Positions 1 to 7,229 of a DNA stretch of 38,198 nucleotides are shown here, one piece after another. The number at the start of each line of letters is the position of its first letter. The first letter of the stretch is position 1. The notes beneath the pieces were generated by a model. It worked only from the letters and a program-made list of their open reading frames with translations. It was not told the DNA's origin and did not search any database. The stretch is from an uncultured Treponema sp. (GTDB lineage: Bacteria; Spirochaetota; Spirochaetia; Treponematales; Treponemataceae): NCBI GenBank assembly GCA_937915735.1, contig CALGGS010000243.1, positions 1 to 38,198 of the forward strand, in the 5' to 3' direction. Both the position numbers and the translations under genes were made by a program.

Positions 1-188
1 ATCTCGGTATTTCCAGCGAAGAATTCGCCACCCAGCTTTTCCAGAAGCACAATGTTGCCGTTGTTCCGGGAAGCGTTTTCGGTCTTGGCGGTGAAGGTCA
101 TATCCGCTGCTGTTACGCCACCGCCGTTGACAAGATGAAAGTCGCCCTGGACAGAATCGCTGAATTTGTAGAAGAGTTGAAGAAATAA
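1..188 (+). CDS. C-terminal end of a class I/II PLP-dependent aminotransferase (5' end outside the window)
   Basis: The reading frame is open from base 3 and gives the last 61 residues of a protein. It reads as the small C-terminal domain of a fold-type I aminotransferase. Visible features are a strand with VAVVPGSVFG, then GGEGHIRCCYA, in which the Arg matches the family's conserved substrate-carboxylate-binding Arg, and a terminal amphipathic helix (VALDRIAEFVEELKK). The catalytic lysine and most of the protein lie outside the window, so substrate specificity cannot be read. The next gene is convergent and starts only 17 bases downstream. No clear terminator is seen between them. Confidence 0.8.
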   Translation, partial: LGISSEEFATQLFQKHNVAVVPGSVFGLGGEGHIRCCYATAVDKMKVALDRIAEFVEELKK

Positions 189-205
189 CTTTATTTTCTT
201 AAGTA

Positions 206-2683
206 CTAGCTTTCCGAGTATGCCTGCCACAGTTTTTTGACATCGCTTAGCTTCGGAAAGCCTGAATTTTCTTTCTTTTCTTCGCGGTTTTCCTGCTTTC
301 GGATTGTGTCCCAGGCTGCAGTGTCACCGTTTTTTGTCGTGCGAACCTCGCTGTCGTTCATCAAAAGATTTTCCGACTTTGACGGGCCTGAAAGAGCTGG
401 TTTTCTGTATTTCGCGTCGGCTTCATAAGAAGGCCCCGTGTATTTTGAGTCGCCTACATCAGGGGAAATGTCGTCGTAGCGGCACATTCCGTTCCAGTAC
501 ATATAGCCGTGGTTTACGCTGTCACGAACTCCGTAGACTTGCTGTGTGACATAGTTTTTGTTGTAATATGCGCGGTCGTAGCTGACATTCAAATAGAATG
601 CCTGAACCCACGGACGAATAATCAGCTTGTTTCTGCCGATTACGGTGTTTCTGTAAGTTCCGTAATAATAAACCCGGTAAGGCCGCTCGCTGGCAGGCGC
701 ATAGTTCAAAAATGACTGCTCAAAATGGCTTGGATAAAACATCGGGCAGACGACATCAACATATTCAGCAAGAAGCTCAACATCCTGTCCTGTTCGAGTT
801 CCAGATCTGTACCAGCCGTTGGCACCGTAAATGTCGATTCCAATGGGAGCGTCAATGTTTGCCCGGGCATATCGCAGGAATGAAACAAGCGCACTCTCTT
901 TATCCATACCCTCACTTCTCCAGCGGAACTGAGCGTTTGCCATATTTTTTCCGTCCGTCGGGAATCTTATGTAGTCGAACTGAATTTCATCAAAGCCTCG
1001 CGCAATCAACTCCTGGGCAATGTGAACATTGTATTCCCAGACTTCCTGAGAATAAGGGTCAACCCAGTTTTCATCATAATAAAGTGTTTTAGTCGCTCCC
1101 GTTTCGTTTCCGTTTTCGTCTTTGACTTTTTCGTAGCCAGAGATTCCAATCCATGGGCGATTTAAAGCCTTGTCCCAGACGGCATATTGTTTTTTGTCGT
1201 AGGTCGCAAGATTTTTATCTTTAAAAGTGACGATTCGGGCAACGAGATAAATTCCCTGTTCTTTCATTTGGGGAACAAAGGTGTCGATGTCGATTTTGTA
1301 GCGGGAAATATAGCCCTTCTGTCTGATTAAGGGGTCTTTCGGTTCAAATCTGATTCCGCCGTAATCGTCTTTCATATCGATGACCATTGCGTCAAGCTTG
1401 TTGTCCGAGATGATTTTTTTGTACTGAGCGATTCCTTTTTCTGTCATCAGCTTGTGGGCCTGAACATAAACAGCCTTTCTGTCGAGAGCCTTTTCGGCGT
1501 ATTTGTTGTTTACATCGCTAGGATACAAAAGCCAAAGCTCTCCAAGAGTAATGCCCTTTCCCTGCGGATTTTCATTCGGAAGCCAGGTTGTGTAAAGGGT
1601 GTCGTTTTTTCCAAGAAGATAAAAATTTCCTTTCCATGTTGAATATTCGACTGGCAGGGCTTCGAGTGTTTTTGTCGCGGGATTATATGCGCTGACTTCG
1701 CCTGGATGAGTGAACAAAAGGCACTTTCCGTCCCAAAAAAGACTGTCAATCGTGTCTACAGGCTCGCTTCCAGAATAAATTTTTTCACCGCGCTTTTTGT
1801 TCCAGTCAAATCTGTAAATGTTCGGAAGATAGCTTTGAGAGACAAAAACCTCCGTGACAGGAAATCCGTTTTCATCAGCAAAGACGACTGGCAAAATGTC
1901 AGCGATTTCATCCGGATAACTCTGAGTTTTCATATTGTCGAAGCCGCCGTTGCAATCCTTCCAGGCAATTTTTTTTGCGAGAGGAAGACAGTAAGAGAAT
2001 CCAAAAATTGTGTGAGCCATAAAAACGACTAAATCCGTCTGCGGGGCAGTGGCCGGAGTTACGCTTCCATCAGCGTTCGTGACAGCCGGCTTTGCCGTGT
2101 TCGGCCTGTTCATATTGCAGACAGCGACGGCCTTAATTCCTGAAGTTGAGGCCGAGGTTGAGCCAATTGATTTCCAGGATTTTCCGCCGTCATAAGTGAT
2201 ATAAACATCATCTTTTGTTGCCGTGACTAAAATAAAGGGATTTGTCGGATGAACAGATAAATCCTTGAGCTGGGCGCATTGTCTTAAAAAAGTCGTGTTG
2301 CTTCCGTCGTATTGCTTAATCGTAAGAAAAGGAAGCCCTTCGTTTCGGTTTTCAAAATTCTCCAAATCATCAGAAGTCACAATTCCTTGATTTGTGAGGA
2401 GATACCATCGGATTTTCTGGTTCTCATCGTCTCCCTCGTTCACGCGGAGAATCTTCGAGACCTTTCCGCCTGTCCAGAGAGGAATTGCCGTTTTTGCAGA
2501 GTTGATTTTATAAAGTCCCTTTTCGCTGCCGGCAAGCATAAAATTTGAAGGAGAGCCGCCGTTTTCTGAAGAGGTCTCTGGAAGCTTGTAGATAGAATCC
2601 GCTTCTTTTGCAGAGCGGGCTTGTTTAGCAGAAAGACATGAACTTAATGAAATTAAAAGACATAATGAAATTAAGATGCGCAT
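206..2683 (-). CDS. Lipoprotein with Asp-box-like N-terminal region and DUF4015-type putative glycoside hydrolase domain
   Basis: An 825-residue protein with a lipoprotein signal peptide: basic MR, a hydrophobic stretch and a lipobox ending LSSC at Cys16, so it is probably a lipid-anchored envelope protein. Residues about 45-370 look like a beta-propeller-type region; YDGGKSW resembles an Asp-box (BNR) repeat. Residues about 400-740 match the DUF4015/GHL putative glycoside hydrolase family, a predicted TIM barrel: AMVIDMKDDYGGIRFEP, then YLVARIVTFKD, an NRPWIG segment, a WVDPYSQEVWEYNV segment and FDEIQFDYIRFPTDG with acidic residues at strand ends. The tail after about 765 is polar and probably disordered. 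Family membership is recognised from sequence; the glycan substrate is unknown. A GATAAT box ends 6 bases before the ATG and no Shine-Dalgarno is visible. It is the downstream gene after rsuA on the minus strand, 80 bases away. Confidence 0.8.
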   Translation of the reverse strand: MRILISLCLLISLSSCLSAKQARSAKEADSIYKLPETSSENGGSPSNFMLAGSEKGLYKINSAKTAIPLWTGGKVSKILRVNEGDDENQKIRWYLLTNQGIVTSDDLENFENRNEGLPFLTIKQYDGSNTTFLRQCAQLKDLSVHPTNPFILVTATKDDVYITYDGGKSWKSIGSTSASTSGIKAVAVCNMNRPNTAKPAVTNADGSVTPATAPQTDLVVFMAHTIFGFSYCLPLAKKIAWKDCNGGFDNMKTQSYPDEIADILPVVFADENGFPVTEVFVSQSYLPNIYRFDWNKKRGEKIYSGSEPVDTIDSLFWDGKCLLFTHPGEVSAYNPATKTLEALPVEYSTWKGNFYLLGKNDTLYTTWLPNENPQGKGITLGELWLLYPSDVNNKYAEKALDRKAVYVQAHKLMTEKGIAQYKKIISDNKLDAMVIDMKDDYGGIRFEPKDPLIRQKGYISRYKIDIDTFVPQMKEQGIYLVARIVTFKDKNLATYDKKQYAVWDKALNRPWIGISGYEKVKDENGNETGATKTLYYDENWVDPYSQEVWEYNVHIAQELIARGFDEIQFDYIRFPTDGKNMANAQFRWRSEGMDKESALVSFLRYARANIDAPIGIDIYGANGWYRSGTRTGQDVELLAEYVDVVCPMFYPSHFEQSFLNYAPASERPYRVYYYGTYRNTVIGRNKLIIRPWVQAFYLNVSYDRAYYNKNYVTQQVYGVRDSVNHGYMYWNGMCRYDDISPDVGDSKYTGPSYEADAKYRKPALSGPSKSENLLMNDSEVRTTKNGDTAAWDTIRKQENREEKKENSGFPKLSDVKKLWQAYSES

Positions 2684-2689
2684 ATATCG

Positions 2690-2695
2690 ATTATC
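2690..2695 (-). promoter_or_regulatory. Candidate -10 box of the lipoprotein gene, leaderless spacing
   Basis: On the minus strand GATAAT is followed by CGATAT and then the ATG at 2683. A -10 ending 6 bases before ATG would place transcription initiation at or next to the start codon. No convincing -35 is seen 17 bases upstream (TAAATC), so this is weaker than the arsR and rsmI examples. Confidence 0.4.
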
Positions 2696-2763
2696 GGAGA
2701 TTTAGGAGAGATGATTTAGGATTTAAGGCTGAGAAAATTCAAAAAAAGCCCTGCTATTCTGAG

Positions 2764-3522
2764 CTACTCACTTAGAAGTGCAATTTCCTCTTCGGTCAGT
2801 TCCCTGTAGCTGCCAAGAGGAATTTTTTCGTCAAGGCACAGGCTTCCCATTTTAACGCGCTTCAGATAAAGGACTTCATTTCCCATTTGGGCGAACATTC
2901 TTTTTACCTGATGAAATTTTCCTTCATAAATTGTTAGAAGACAGTCAACTTTCGGGGTTTTCCAGGGGTTGTCAATAAACTGAATCTCGCTAGGCTGGGC
3001 TGTGAAGCCATCTTCATTTTGCTCGCGGTCAACCCAAAAGCCTTTTGTAAATTTTTCGCTGTACTTTTGTTTTTCTTCTTCGCTAAGGCTGTCACGAAGT
3101 CCGACTGCGTAGGTTTTCGGGGCGTGAGTTTTTGGAGAAAGAAGCCTGTGAGTGAGCTTTCCGTCTGTGGTAAGAATTAAAAGTCCTTCCGTATCGATGT
3201 CGAGCCGCCCCATACAGTGCAGGTCTCCGCCTAAAAATTTGTGCTTTAAGCCTTCATCGAGCAAATCAAAAACTGTCTGATGTTCTCCATCTTTATTTGC
3301 GCAAACGACATTCTGACATTTGTTCATCATAATGTAGACATCGCGCTGTAATTTAATTTCTTCGTCGCCGACAGTTACAATATCTTTTTCAATGTCGAGT
3401 AAAAATCCCGGGTCATAGATAAATTTTCCGTTTACGGTGACTTCTTCTGCACGGAGCAGTTTTTTTACATCCTTTCGAGAACCAAAACCATGATGAGCGA
3501 GTATTTTATCAATTCTTTCCAT
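2764..3522 (-). CDS. rsuA: RsuA/RluB-family rRNA pseudouridine synthase
   Basis: A 252-residue pseudouridine synthase that isomerises a uridine in ribosomal RNA. Residues 1-60 form an S4 RNA-binding domain (ERIDKILAHHGFGSRKDVKK, then VTVNGK). The catalytic domain has the family motif GRLDIDTEGLLILTTDG, with the nucleophilic Asp in the RLDxDTEGL core, and the late motif EGKFHQVKRMFAQMGNEVLYLKR, typical of RsuA/RluB/RluE/RluF. Length is close to E. coli RsuA (231 aa). The exact target (16S U516 versus a 23S site) cannot be decided from sequence alone. Transcription probably starts from a minus-strand TATAAT at 3537-3542, back to back with the promoter of the plus-strand GNAT gene. Confidence 0.87.
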   Translation of the reverse strand: MERIDKILAHHGFGSRKDVKKLLRAEEVTVNGKFIYDPGFLLDIEKDIVTVGDEEIKLQRDVYIMMNKCQNVVCANKDGEHQTVFDLLDEGLKHKFLGGDLHCMGRLDIDTEGLLILTTDGKLTHRLLSPKTHAPKTYAVGLRDSLSEEEKQKYSEKFTKGFWVDREQNEDGFTAQPSEIQFIDNPWKTPKVDCLLTIYEGKFHQVKRMFAQMGNEVLYLKRVKMGSLCLDEKIPLGSYRELTEEEIALLSE

Positions 3523-3536
3523 AAAAATCAGAGGAA

Positions 3537-3569
3537 ATTATAAACAATCAGAGGAATTCTTGCTATAAT
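3537..3569. promoter_or_regulatory. Divergent promoter pair for rsuA (minus) and the GNAT gene (plus)
   Basis: Minus strand: TATAAT at 3537-3542, 14 bases before the rsuA ATG, giving a very short leader without a Shine-Dalgarno. Plus strand: TATAAT at 3564-3569, followed by ATCCCT and the ATG at 3576, the leaderless spacing seen elsewhere in this window. The plus -35 would be TAAACA at 3541-3546 with a 17-base spacer (4 of 6 matches), overlapping the minus -10. The two transcription units therefore probably compete for polymerase. Confidence 0.5.
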
Positions 3570-3575
3570 ATCCCT

Positions 3576-4217
3576 ATGATTATTTGTCCGGCACAGCCAT
3601 TTGATATTTTTCAGATTATGAATATTGAGCGACAGTCTTTTATTCCAAAGATTCAGGAAAAAAAACGCATTTTTGAAAAAAGGCTCAAGATATTTCCGGA
3701 AGGCTTTTTGCTTCTTGCGGATTGCTCTGACGATGTGATTTTAAAAAATAAAACTGCCCTTATCTGCGGATATTTGTGCGCTGAAAAATGGGACTCTCTT
3801 CCGGATTTCGCAAATCTAGATGAAAAATCAGAAAAATTACTGAAAAAAAGATTTTCGCTTTCTCACAATCCGGCTCTTACCCACAAAACGAACGGTTCGA
3901 TTTTGTATGTAAGCTCCTTCGCGCTTTTAAAAGAATATCGGGGAAAGGGGCTTGGCCAGAAATTCTTTTTAAATTCGCTTGCTGCCCTTTGTGCAAGTCA
4001 GCCTGAAATAAAAAAGGTCGTGCTTTTAGTAAATGAAGATTGGAAAAATGCCAGAAAAATCTACGAAAAAATTGGATTTAAGGAAAGCTACACCCTGAAA
4101 GATTTTTTCCCGACAATTCAGAGGAAAGAATATTCAGATGGAACCATTATGGAAGCAGCGGCTGAGATTTTTAAGGCAATAGACTTTTCCAAAAATGAGA
4201 ATGCGATTGAGATTTAG
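3576..4217 (+). CDS. GNAT-family N-acetyltransferase
   Basis: A 213-residue GNAT-fold acetyltransferase. The acetyl-CoA-binding motif A is clear at about residues 110-135 (SSFALLKEYRGKGLGQKFF, i.e. the R/Q-x-x-G-x-G/A pattern). A later helix and strand (NARKIYEKIGFKES) is the usual motif B, where an aromatic residue precedes the GF turn. It starts like RimI-type proteins (PAQPFDIFQIMNIERQSF), but it is longer than RimI and has an insertion around residues 60-105, so I give no substrate. It is the only plus-strand gene among minus-strand neighbours and converges on the tapT-like gene 20 bases away. The ATG sits 6 bases after a TATAAT with no Shine-Dalgarno. Confidence 0.75.
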   Translation: MIICPAQPFDIFQIMNIERQSFIPKIQEKKRIFEKRLKIFPEGFLLLADCSDDVILKNKTALICGYLCAEKWDSLPDFANLDEKSEKLLKKRFSLSHNPALTHKTNGSILYVSSFALLKEYRGKGLGQKFFLNSLAALCASQPEIKKVVLLVNEDWKNARKIYEKIGFKESYTLKDFFPTIQRKEYSDGTIMEAAAEIFKAIDFSKNENAIEI

Positions 4218-4237
4218 AGCGGCCCGAATTATAGACG

Positions 4238-4918
4238 CTAAAAGTCCGGCATTTCTTTCTTTTTTGTGTATTTGTAGTCGGTGGCGTGGCTGTTCGGCAG
4301 TTTTCCGTCGATTCTGTCGTTTTCTTTTTGAATCTGAAGCTTTACCAGCTCTTTAAAGGCCGTCATCAAACATTCTGGATTTACTTCTTCGCTTACGATT
4401 TTTGCTTCCTGCAGCTCTTTTATGAGATAATAGCAGGTTTCGATTGTTGAGACACACTCTTCGCTAGGCTCTTTTTTGAAAGTGTAGATTGAGCGGTAAG
4501 ATTTTGAAAAGCTTAGCTTTGGCAATGCCATAATATTTGTGCTGAGCCTTATCATTTTTTTTGAGCAGAACCAAGTTGAGTCGATAATTATGGCCAGAAG
4601 TTTTTTGTTGCCGATTTTTTCTTTGAAGCCTTCTTTTTGGCTGTTCCAGGCATTCTCGTCAGGATACAAAAGAACCGGAAAATAGCGTTCGTCCGCCAAA
4701 AGCTCGCAAAGGCGCTCGTTTTTTGTAAAATCAATTCCGACTAAGATTTCCGAGTCGATAAGGCCTGAGTGAGCGATTCGTCCTGTCCCCGTGCGATTTC
4801 GCTTTGCTTCCTTTGGGTGCATCAAAAAAACGAATTTGACGCCTGAATCAAAGGGAGGCACGAAGGAGCAGAGACAAGTTTCGAGTGGACGAAGGCATTT
4901 ATAACAAATTTGTCGCAT
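4238..4918 (-). CDS. DTW-domain protein, probable tRNA-uridine aminocarboxypropyltransferase
   Basis: A 226-residue DTW-domain (TapT/YfiP-like) protein. This family transfers the 3-amino-3-carboxypropyl group of S-adenosylmethionine to uridine in tRNA (acp3U). The N-terminal CYKCLRPLETCLC (C-x2-C...C-x-C) is the usual metal-binding knuckle. MHPKEAKRNRTGTGRIAH is a conserved block, and IIDSTWFCSKKM carries the D-x-T-W signature; SYRSIYTFKKEPSEECVSTIE is the C-terminal family block. Its ATG shares one base with the rpiA stop (TAATG), so translation is probably coupled in the aroDE-rpiA-tapT operon. The biochemical role follows from family knowledge; the tRNA position is not predictable. Confidence 0.82.
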   Translation of the reverse strand: MRQICYKCLRPLETCLCSFVPPFDSGVKFVFLMHPKEAKRNRTGTGRIAHSGLIDSEILVGIDFTKNERLCELLADERYFPVLLYPDENAWNSQKEGFKEKIGNKKLLAIIIDSTWFCSKKMIRLSTNIMALPKLSFSKSYRSIYTFKKEPSEECVSTIETCYYLIKELQEAKIVSEEVNPECLMTAFKELVKLQIQKENDRIDGKLPNSHATDYKYTKKKEMPDF

Positions 4919-5634
4919 TATCTGATTTCGACTTTGCCGTCACTGTGAGCGATGAAAACAAGCGGCTTATTTTTTGTGAAAAATCCGTTTTCCACAACGC
5001 CGACTATTTTTGAGATTTGCTCTTCCATTTCGGCGGGATTCACCGGCTTTTCCCAAGTGCAGTCCAAAATCTGATTTCCGTTGTCAGTTATTACGGGACC
5101 GCATTTTTTGACGCCTTCTCGTAAAACGCATTTTGCGCCGAGCTCATTCAGTTTTTTTTCGACTGCGCGGCGGGCACCGCCGATAATTTCGACAGGAAGC
5201 GGGAATTTTGTTCCCATATTTGGAACAGATTTTGACTCGTCTGCGACAATGGCAAGTCCCTTTGAGTTATATTCAACGATTTTCTCGAGAAGAAGAGCCG
5301 CTCCGCCGCCTTTAATCAAGTGGTTTTCTGGAGTAATTTCGTCCGCGCCGTCAATTGCAAAGTCAAGTTCTCCGTCGATTTCGCGGTCGTTGAGAGTATA
5401 GACAGGAATTCCTAAATCACGGCAGCAGTTTTCGGTCTGAAAGCTCGTGACCACAGCCTTTATGTCGTGCAAGGTGCCATCTGCGATTCTTTCGGCGAGC
5501 CGTTTGACCGCTGGAAGGGCAGTGCTTCCCGTTCCGAGTCCGATTTTCATTCCAGAGAAAATTTTTCCCTGGTCAATTAAAGTGTCAACAGCCGTAGAAG
5601 CCGCAAGAACCTTTTGTTCATTCTGTGAAAGCAT
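4918..5634 (-). CDS. rpiA: Ribose-5-phosphate isomerase A
   Basis: A 238-residue RpiA, which interconverts ribose 5-phosphate and ribulose 5-phosphate in the pentose phosphate pathway. Diagnostic segments are IGLGTGSTALPAVKRLAE (phosphate-binding loop), DGADEI (catalytic acidic loop), the KGGGAALL-EKIVEYNSK block with the active-site Lys/Glu, and a VPVEII-like strand (PLPVEIIGGAR). Length is normal for the family. A Shine-Dalgarno (GGAGAAA) lies inside the last codons of aroDE, whose stop directly abuts this ATG. The gene is thus the middle cistron of aroDE-rpiA-tapT. Confidence 0.95.
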   Translation of the reverse strand: MLSQNEQKVLAASTAVDTLIDQGKIFSGMKIGLGTGSTALPAVKRLAERIADGTLHDIKAVVTSFQTENCCRDLGIPVYTLNDREIDGELDFAIDGADEITPENHLIKGGGAALLLEKIVEYNSKGLAIVADESKSVPNMGTKFPLPVEIIGGARRAVEKKLNELGAKCVLREGVKKCGPVITDNGNQILDCTWEKPVNPAEMEEQISKIVGVVENGFFTKNKPLVFIAHSDGKVEIR

Positions 5635-7125
5635 TTATTTCTCCTGTGTGAAAAGCCTGAACTGCTCGTCTCCCTGATATTTTAGCATTGTAAAGCCGTT
5701 GCGCACCCTACAGCCTGCTTTTTGAGCACGCGCCATAATAGGCGTTACTTCCGGCTCGTAAACAATATCGTAAATCAGCTCTGTTCCGTAAAAATCATAA
5801 AACCAAAGAGGGTCGTTCGACTCGTTAGATTCTTCTGAGCTGCCCATTCCTTTTGAAGTTGTCTGAATTATGATTTCCGAATATTTTTTGAGAAGAGGAA
5901 TTGATTCTGAACCGAGAGTTGCATATTCAAAGCCGTATTTTTTGCCAAGAAGCCGCGCTTTTCCGACAGTTCTGTTAAAAATGCACGCTTTTCCGCCCAT
6001 TTCCTTGATGGCGTAAGTGACGGCTTTTGCCGCTCCTCCCGCACCGATAATCGCGACTTTGCGACCTTTCAGGTTTTTTGCCCCGATGAATTCGAGAAGG
6101 GCCTTTTCAAAGCCAGTGCAGTCTGTGTTGTAGCCAATCCAGACTCCGTTTTCGTTTATAACAGTGTTACACGCGCCGATTTTTTCGACTTTTTTATCAT
6201 AACTGAAAAGATGCTTGATAATTTCTTCTTTGTGGGGAATTGTGACCGAAAATCCCCGCACATCAAAGGTATTCGCGAATTCAAAGGCTTCGCTTGCTTT
6301 TTCTGCCTTAAATGGCACATAAACTGCGTTCATTTTTTCGCGGAAGAAGGAATCGTTGTGCAGTTTTGGACTTGAAGTGTATTTTAAAGGCCAGCCTGTA
6401 ATTCCGAAAAGCTTTGTTTCGTCATTTAGCTCGTGAAAATGATAGGTTTCTGCAAGAGTTTTTGGGTCTGTGTGGCCAATATCCGTAAGTTTAAGCTCTA
6501 AATCCTCTGGAGAAGTATAAGAAAGATAAGAATGGAATTTGTATGCTAGAATTCGGCTTGGAAGGCCAATGGAACCCATAGCGACTACAATCTGGTCTGA
6601 ATCTGCAAACTGCTGCATTTCCCTGTACATTTGAATAACATCTGTAAGGTTATGCGGCATAAAGGCGATTTTTGGGATTTCAAAGCTTGAAGAGCGCATT
6701 TCCTTAAGCTTTGCCGCAATGCTTGGAAGTGGATTTTTCATATCGTGAAATGAACGGATGATTTTTGTTCCGTAAGCGAGAGCCGCATCCTGAAGAGAGG
6801 AGATATGAAAATCTTCTTCAAAATCGACATAAGCGAAATTTTTGTGGGCATCTTCATTTGCGAAGGCAAGGGCTCGGGCAAAAAGCATAGAGCGGGCCGC
6901 TTCTCCTTCGGAAAATTCACCGCCGTCAACAGTTCGGCGAATCGTTAGAATGCAAGGAATGCCTGCTTTTGAAGGGAAATCACGAATTTCGAGACGCTCA
7001 TCTTCGTCAAGAAGATCAACGCGAAGCTCAACAAGGTCGATGTAAGGACGATATCTTTCGATAAGGGCCAAATCTTCTGCTACTGTTTTTGCGGTAAGGC
7101 AGAGACAAATCCTGGACTTAGACAT
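5635..7125 (-). CDS. aroDE: Bifunctional type I 3-dehydroquinate dehydratase / shikimate dehydrogenase
   Basis: A 496-residue fusion catalysing two consecutive steps of the shikimate pathway. The N-terminal half (about 1-225) is a type I dehydroquinase: VELRVDLL, IRSFHDMK with the general-base His, and PKIAFMPHN with the Schiff-base Lys. The C-terminal half (about 235-496) is an AroE-type shikimate dehydrogenase: GITGWPLKYTSSPKLHN (substrate loop), FSVTIPHKEE with the catalytic Lys, YNTDCTGF, and the NADP-binding GAGGAAKA. I start at the ATG giving MSKSRICLC because the upstream in-frame extension to 7206 is a translated intergenic repeat (FFATLRMT). The dispersed repeat supplies a possible -35, ATGACA at 7156-7161, 17 bases from TACAAT at 7133-7138. 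Confidence 0.93.
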   Translation of the reverse strand: MSKSRICLCLTAKTVAEDLALIERYRPYIDLVELRVDLLDEDERLEIRDFPSKAGIPCILTIRRTVDGGEFSEGEAARSMLFARALAFANEDAHKNFAYVDFEEDFHISSLQDAALAYGTKIIRSFHDMKNPLPSIAAKLKEMRSSSFEIPKIAFMPHNLTDVIQMYREMQQFADSDQIVVAMGSIGLPSRILAYKFHSYLSYTSPEDLELKLTDIGHTDPKTLAETYHFHELNDETKLFGITGWPLKYTSSPKLHNDSFFREKMNAVYVPFKAEKASEAFEFANTFDVRGFSVTIPHKEEIIKHLFSYDKKVEKIGACNTVINENGVWIGYNTDCTGFEKALLEFIGAKNLKGRKVAIIGAGGAAKAVTYAIKEMGGKACIFNRTVGKARLLGKKYGFEYATLGSESIPLLKKYSEIIIQTTSKGMGSSEESNESNDPLWFYDFYGTELIYDIVYEPEVTPIMARAQKAGCRVRNGFTMLKYQGDEQFRLFTQEK

Positions 7126-7132
7126 ATCCGAG

Positions 7133-7161
7133 ATTGTAGCAAAAAGAAGAAACCCTGTCAT
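7133..7161 (-). promoter_or_regulatory. Candidate aroDE promoter with its -35 in a dispersed repeat
   Basis: Minus strand: ATGACA (5 of 6 to TTGACA) at 7156-7161, 17-base spacer, TACAAT (5 of 6) at 7133-7138, then 7 bases to the ATG at 7125. There is no Shine-Dalgarno, so a leaderless or nearly leaderless aroDE message is likely. The -35 is part of the repeat at 7154-7182. Confidence 0.5.
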
Positions 7162-7182
7162 TCTGAGCGTAGCGAAAAATCT
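7154..7182 (-). repeat. Dispersed intergenic repeat (AGATTTTTCGC...TGACAGG type)
   Basis: Read on the minus strand it starts AGATTTTTCGCTACGCTC and ends TGACAGG. A second copy in the plus orientation lies at 36211-36240, just before rel. Repeats of this general form are widespread between bacterial genes and, when translated, give the spurious peptide FATLRMT. The two window copies differ in the small central hairpin but keep both ends. Confidence 0.7.
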
Positions 7183-7229
7183 AGGTTTTTGGTATAATTT
7201 TCGCAATAATTTTTTAGGGAACGAAGATT

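Noticed and set aside
7126..7206. In-frame N-terminal extension of aroDE starting MRKLYQKPRFFATLRMT
   Set aside because: It is the translation of a dispersed intergenic repeat, and it lies upstream of a good TACAAT box; the dehydroquinase starts naturally at MSKSRICLC.
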